Assembly (NCBI GenBank): GCA_018398805.1 | Contig: JAGFBZ010002260.1 | Location: forward strand, 2,232,001-2,296,000 | Source of the DNA: Hirundichthys speculiger | Taxonomy: Eukaryota > Chordata > Actinopteri > Beloniformes > Exocoetidae | DNA: 64,000 nt | Direction of reading: 5' to 3' | Part shown: positions 59,456 through 64,000 of the stretch, piece after piece | Position numbering within the stretch: the stretch's first letter is position 1 | How the letters are laid out: each line of letters begins with the position of its first letter | Made by a program: the position numbers and the translations under genes | The notes under the pieces: generated by a model | Seen by the model: only the letters and a program-made list of their open reading frames with translations | Databases searched by the model: none | Told to the model about the DNA's origin: nothing

Positions 59456-62400
59456 GCTGGTGGAGGTTTTACCAGGATTTTGGCCTCATTCATGAAATCT
59501 TCGTAAATCTGTGAGCAGATTTACACATTAAGCTCCTCCTTACTAAAACCGTACCCCGGATTCACGCATAAAACTCAGATTTAATCACAAGAACATGTGT
59601 GCTCATGAGTGTTTGAGTTATTCAGCACACGTCCCCACCCAGGGAGCATCACAGTGGCAGGTGTATCCTTAACCTGCACATCTACCTGTGAATGTGAAAG
59701 CATGCTAAAAAAAGAGAGGGGGGGGGGGGTTCAGAAGTTATTACATAAGTCACTTTAACAGTGGAGCAAAGAAAAAGTATTTAATTGTGCTCTGTTAGGA
59801 CTGGCGTGACAGGGACCAGCAAGCCACAGGCCTGGAAACAGGTCATGCAGCTAATGCCGGTTAATGAAGGGAAATTACCAAGTCGGATGGACATGAACAA
59901 AACGTTGCTTTAAACAGGGAGGGGACATCCCGAAAATAAACTTTCTGCTACAGACAACTGCGTTGCCTCCATAACTGGAGAGACCTCTTCATGAGGAATC
60001 ATGGTGATGGACACAGTAACATGCCAGCATGCCCCGAAGGGAAGCTTTTACTAAATATGTTGTGTGTCATGTCGCCGTGCATCGTGGCAGCCAAGGGGAG
60101 GGACTGCTTTTAACACACAGTTTTTGGAAATATAATCGGAGGCTTGAATGTGCCAAAATGGCCTTTAGTCAAGATAAATGAATTATATTTATTCAGTGTG
60201 GTGTTTAAAACACCAGACTGCCAGACACTGCATAGGGTGTTAATATTGTAAACATTTTTACAACAGTTTTCAACAGTTTTAACATTTCCCACCGGTGCTT
60301 TTGTATTCATCCGGACATGAGTGGAGTAGATTTAGTTCGTACCCACAGAAATGTACGTGTTTCAGGACTATGAAACACGTACATTTTGCACTGTGGACAG
60401 TTTTCCATCAAGCTGCTCACTTTTCATGACTGAGGCCTGTTGTGTTTATCTGTGATCGTTACTAAGGTGAAGATCAGACCACATTTTAAAGTAAATTAAT
60501 ACAGAAAATCAGCCAAACAATATAAGAGGCTTCAATCGTACTGACAAATTGAAACTTTGGGATTTTGAAATAATAGTTTCCAAACAGAGGTACAAGAGGG
60601 GGAGAAAAACTGAATCGTGTCTTGGTTGCAGTTATTCAATACTGTGAGATGTTCAGGTTTGTTGCGTGATCTTGTGAAAATCTGACAGGGTTACAAAGAA
60701 AACAACATGGAACCCCTGGCAGAGACCATACGATCCTGATCGAAGCTGGCAGAGACGGTCCGTCCGTGTTTCACCTCTCCGTGAATGCTGGGAGTTCTCA
60801 TGAAGTGATACCGAACAAGCGTCACTTCTTCCTCCGCTGCACTGCCTTGTGGGTGATCTGGCTTCACTGAGGGATGTAACAGTAGCTGCCCGAGGTGCCC
60901 GTCTCCCGCTGACATATTTGAGATGTGGAACGCAAAGTATAAATTATTCATCAAAACACAAAGCAATAATTTTGGGAATTTTGGAAAAAAAAAATTAACA
61001 TTTGCGATTTGAACTTTGTTTTCACATGTTTAATTCTGATTCAAATACTGACCTGATAAGCATCACATGCGCAGAAAGCATGTCTGATATAAATTTAAAA
61101 TGAAACATTCAGCCACAGCGTTAGATGACTTTTTTTTCTGAGTTAATCCGCAAGTTTGTGAAAGATCTTGTCACCTCCTGCAGATTTGTTTACCGCTTTC
61201 CTCTTATTAACATTTATTCACAGTGCTTTTATCTCATCAGCGCCCATCCTTTCCCTGCTCAGACAGAAAAAAAAGCACTTTTTTTTCTTGTGGGAGGAAG
61301 GAGGAAACGATGACGATGGAGCTGTCATCCCTTTCATCAGATATGATTATTTCTGCATATAAACACATAATATCACGGTTTATAAATGTTCTTTGGATTG
61401 AAACCAGCACATACCAGGCAAGTTCAGGAACTTTACAGACCCAGGGTGGCAACTATAACACCAACGCAAAAACAGCTCCAACTGCCAGCCTCATTAAAGC
61501 AGTATTTATCCAGCTTGGATCAGAGTTTATGCTAACGAAAATCCTGCAAACCTAAATTTAAACAATCCCGCCGACCACATTCTGACTCCCTGTAATCCAA
61601 TCCACTCTGATGGTATTCGTGTCCTGATCCCCACATCCCTCTGTTTGCTAACATATTGGCACCCTCTTATAAGTGATTGATTATCCCAGCAGCCTATAAG
61701 GAGAAGATACTGGAGATTAATGTCATATAAAACAGTTTTTTTCCCCTTTTAATGTCAGGTTTACAGACCTTTTTGAATAACAGCTGACGCAGGCATAGCA
61801 CTGGGAGGGAGTGGCAGGCGTTCAAGGAAAAGTGTCGGGTTAAGATGTGCGGTGATAGCAGGAACCCTGCAGCTTAACATAACCTGCCAAGATCAGCAAC
61901 ATGTTCTAAAAAAATCTAACTTTTCCTTTTTTTTTTTTCTGACGGGGAGAGATTATTCTCAGTGACGGACTCCTCAATCAAACGACTGCCAGGAGTCAGA
62001 AATTAAAACCCCGGAGGGGATAAAAGATGACATATGATTTGGTCTAATAGCCTTGACAATATAAATAGAGTTGGTAAAAAGCTGTTATTATGCATCTCAA
62101 GTTTCGCCGGAGCACATGTTAAAGCCGTTTCTGGGAAACAAAGCGTCGACTTCAAGCCGGTGTTTTGACTGTTGGTGGAGTAGATGTCACCGTGTCTGTC
62201 GTCCCGCTGAGCTCCTTCAGCGCTGCTCACGGAGAGTTTTCTCTCTTTAAAAGAAACACGTTTTTGACAGAATAATCTTTTTCGCGCCGTCGCAGCCAGA
62301 TGAAGTTGATGCGCCGTGCGTACGTTTTCTATTCACGCCTGATACAGCCTCAGATAGGAAAAAGTTGAGACAATTGTTCAAAACAAAACTTGCTTCAAAA

Positions 62401-62608
62401 TTCTCCACAGATCCTGTTCAGGACTGCAGGTGGGACATTTTCAGTTCTTGTGCCCGTTTCTCCCGCAGCCACACCGTTGGGATGTGCAAAGAATGCGGTT
62501 CTGTGCTGTTTTGTGGAAAAAATAAAATAGAACTAAAAATGCATGGAGATCCCTGGAAAGGACGTGATCTATATCTTTCTGTATTTATGCAGCCATTAGA
62601 GAGGTGTA
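59456..62608. other. No gene recognised
   Basis: Only the hairpin at 60349-60386 and simple runs (G10 near 59728) stand out. A 91-codon minus frame at 60691-60966 and a 110-codon plus frame at 61223-61555 have no recognisable domain. Confidence 0.45.
60349..60386. repeat. Perfect 16-bp hairpin
   Basis: AAATGTACGTGTTTCA and TGAAACACGTACATTT are exact reverse complements separated by GGACTA. It lies in sequence with no other repeat signature. It could be a transcribed stem-loop, a binding-site palindrome or the core of a small inverted-repeat element. Confidence 0.95.
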
Positions 62609-63321
62609 CAGTTATCTCTTGCCACTTTGCAGTTTGGTTCAAGTTCTGCGGTTTTAGTTATTCGCAGATTTTCTCAGAAATATATAATATAATTTAAAAA
62701 AAAAAATTTTAAAAATCGCGGAAACATCACAGGATGTTGTGCGCGTTCTCTCACAGTGAAGAAATGCTGTGAGCCAGCCTGGCCCCTTTAAGAAGGTAGC
62801 CTTATGGGTAATGATGTGGCCTTATGGGTAATGTAGTGTGTGTGTTGTGGGACGGCAGAACGAAAACGGGGTTAGATGAAAAGTGTAGTGAGCATAAACA
62901 GCAGCCCAGCATGTATAGATTTACATTCTCTGTTAACCGACAGGAGCCCAACAATACAACCTGTGTGATGTTACAAGTTCCTGCAGTGCCAGAATAAAGT
63001 CCTCATTCCATGCAGAGAAAACCAGACTTTTTGTTTTGTTGTTGTTAGCGTGTTACCCGCTAATTACGAGCCAAAAATAGCACAATACCAGCAGTTTGTT
63101 TACTACGGTTCAGAGACCAGAGGCTGTGAAGGTAACAGAAAGACCACAGTTGAGCCTTTGTCTTGTTTCGCTGCAGTGCCTTGATACTTTTTTTTTGGGT
63201 TTTAAACATATTTTAAACACATTTTTGAGGCTCAAGGGGCTCTGGCTCCAGTTCGCGGATTTTGATTTATGCGGGGAGGGGGCGCCGGTCCCCATTAACC
63301 GTGAAAAATAAGGGATTACTG
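62609..63321. mobile_element. pogo/Tigger-like MITE, copy 2
   Basis: It is flanked by TA, begins CAGTTATCTCTTGCC (a decayed CAGTGATCCCTCGCC) and ends AAGGGATTACTG. It aligns with 37219-37844 over most of its length. It keeps an extra internal block at about 63187-63270 including GGCTCTGGCTCCAGTTCGCG. Reading frames inside it are not coding. Confidence 0.8.
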
Positions 63322-63407
63322 TAATGGCATTTTCCAGGGGTACTGATACAACCACCAAACTATCTCAGACCCTGGCTTTTAGACTCGCTGCTGATGACAG
63401 TCTAGGT

Positions 63408-63595
63408 CAGGGGTGGGCGGTCCCAGTCCTTAGAGGGCCACTGTCCTGCGTGTCTTAGATGTTTTCCTGCCACAACACACCCGGTCCCAATGAATGGATC
63501 ACCATCAGCTTGTCATCCAGGTCTGCACAAACTGTTAACGAGCCATTCATGTGAATCAGGTGAGCTGAAGCAGGGAAACTTGTAAGACTTGCAGG
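63408..63595. mobile_element. hAT-like fold-back MITE fragment
   Basis: The sequence CAGGGGTGGGCGGTCCCAG...GAGGGCCACTGTCCTGC, followed by ACAACACACCCGGTCCCAATG and later GAGCCATTCATGTGAATCAGGTG, matches the layout of an abundant fish MITE starting CAGGGGTGGGCAA. The two internal halves are roughly complementary. The right terminus is eroded. Confidence 0.6.
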
Positions 63596-63599
63596 ACCC

Positions 63600-63890
63600 A
63601 AACCCATGGCATCCATTTCTCTTGAAAAAGTTTGGGATACTGATTCGTCTTCCCACGATGTATGGATGTATGTTTCCATGATATGACTGTCCATCCCAGA
63701 TGCCTCCAAGCCTGAAGATGTTGGTGCTGTCTCTGGACAAGGTTAACATAAATTACTACTACTAAATTTGAAAGCGGTGTTTGCATATCCAGCTCGTACG
63801 GTAGTGACTGACAGGTTTCCCGCAGCAATCCTTTGCCCCATCCTTATATCAGCTTCTGATGAATGATAGTTCTCGATACAGCGCCCATCT
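63600..63890. repeat. Second copy of the 56100-56770 repeat (right part)
   Basis: AAGGTTAACATAAATTACTA, GACAGGTTTCCCGCAGCAAT and TATATCAGCTTCTGATGAAT align in order with 56580-56740. Divergence is high, so both copies are old. Confidence 0.55.
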
Positions 63891-64000
63891 GAGCGATCAG
63901 AGATGATGGAAGTTACGTCTTCAGCCCGCGTCCGTGTTTTTTATGCACTAAAATTCCTCCAGATTCTTTCAATCAGTATATTTTGGAACTATATGAATCT

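Overview
This is a stretch of vertebrate nuclear DNA, almost certainly from a ray-finned (teleost, probably percomorph) fish. Three things point there: an intron-containing DMRT-family gene, poly(A)/AATAAA-type signals, and a repeat population typical of teleosts (Rex3/RTE tails ending in GATG, L2/Rex1-like LINEs, hAT, Tc1/mariner, pogo/Tigger and ISL2EU-type DNA transposons). Most long open frames here are accidental or are tetranucleotide-repeat artefacts.

The one host gene I can defend is a three-exon DM-domain transcription factor on the + strand at 45260-48653 (predicted 451 aa). It matches the DMRT2 subfamily in its DM domain, in the 'AKSIL-G' motif and in a '[15 protein letters not shown]' block. 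No dmrt3/dmrt1 exon is visible in the 45 kb upstream and the C-terminus is divergent, so I favour the teleost paralogue dmrt2b over dmrt2a.

Layout. 1-5.2 kb: single-copy-looking DNA with a Tc1-family relic and an L1 ORF2 3' fragment. 5.2-9.7 kb: a Rex3 tail, a ~0.9 kb inverted-repeat element, a hAT-type fragment, a complete 0.5 kb hAT element with 8-bp target duplication, and a TIR element. 11.8-15.2 kb: an (ATT)n/(AAT)n inverted microsatellite, a Tc1 relic, a Rex3 tail and a long-TIR mariner MITE. 15.6-18.4 kb: a ~2.7 kb (ATGG)n-type array that begins at a Rex3 3' tail and is split by a 5'-truncated L2/Rex1-like LINE with its own 36-bp tandem repeats. 21-29.4 kb: Rex3, broken reverse transcriptase, and a diverged duplicated segment. 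31.6-38 kb: a hAT deletion derivative retaining a BED finger and a hAT C-terminus, a TA-flanked MITE, a probable solo LTR, and a pogo/Tigger MITE nested in another TIR element. 38.9 kb: tRNA-like SINE head. 42.0-43.3 kb: an ISL2EU-type transposon remnant with THAP and YqaJ-family coding remnants converging on each other. 45.3-48.7 kb: dmrt2b, with one mariner MITE in intron 1 and a second copy just downstream. 51.3-64 kb: a hAT element with perfect target duplication, a solo LTR, Rex3, LINE tails, a perfect 16-bp hairpin and a second Tigger MITE.

The picture is a developmental regulator sitting alone in a gene-poor, transposon-rich desert. The long unannotated stretches may hold distal enhancers, but this cannot be shown without cross-species alignment. 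I did not find a convincing wholly new biological system. The most informative items are the ISL2EU remnant, the BED-hATC deletion derivative, the LINE-split ATGG array and the pair of MITEs bracketing dmrt2b exons 2-3.
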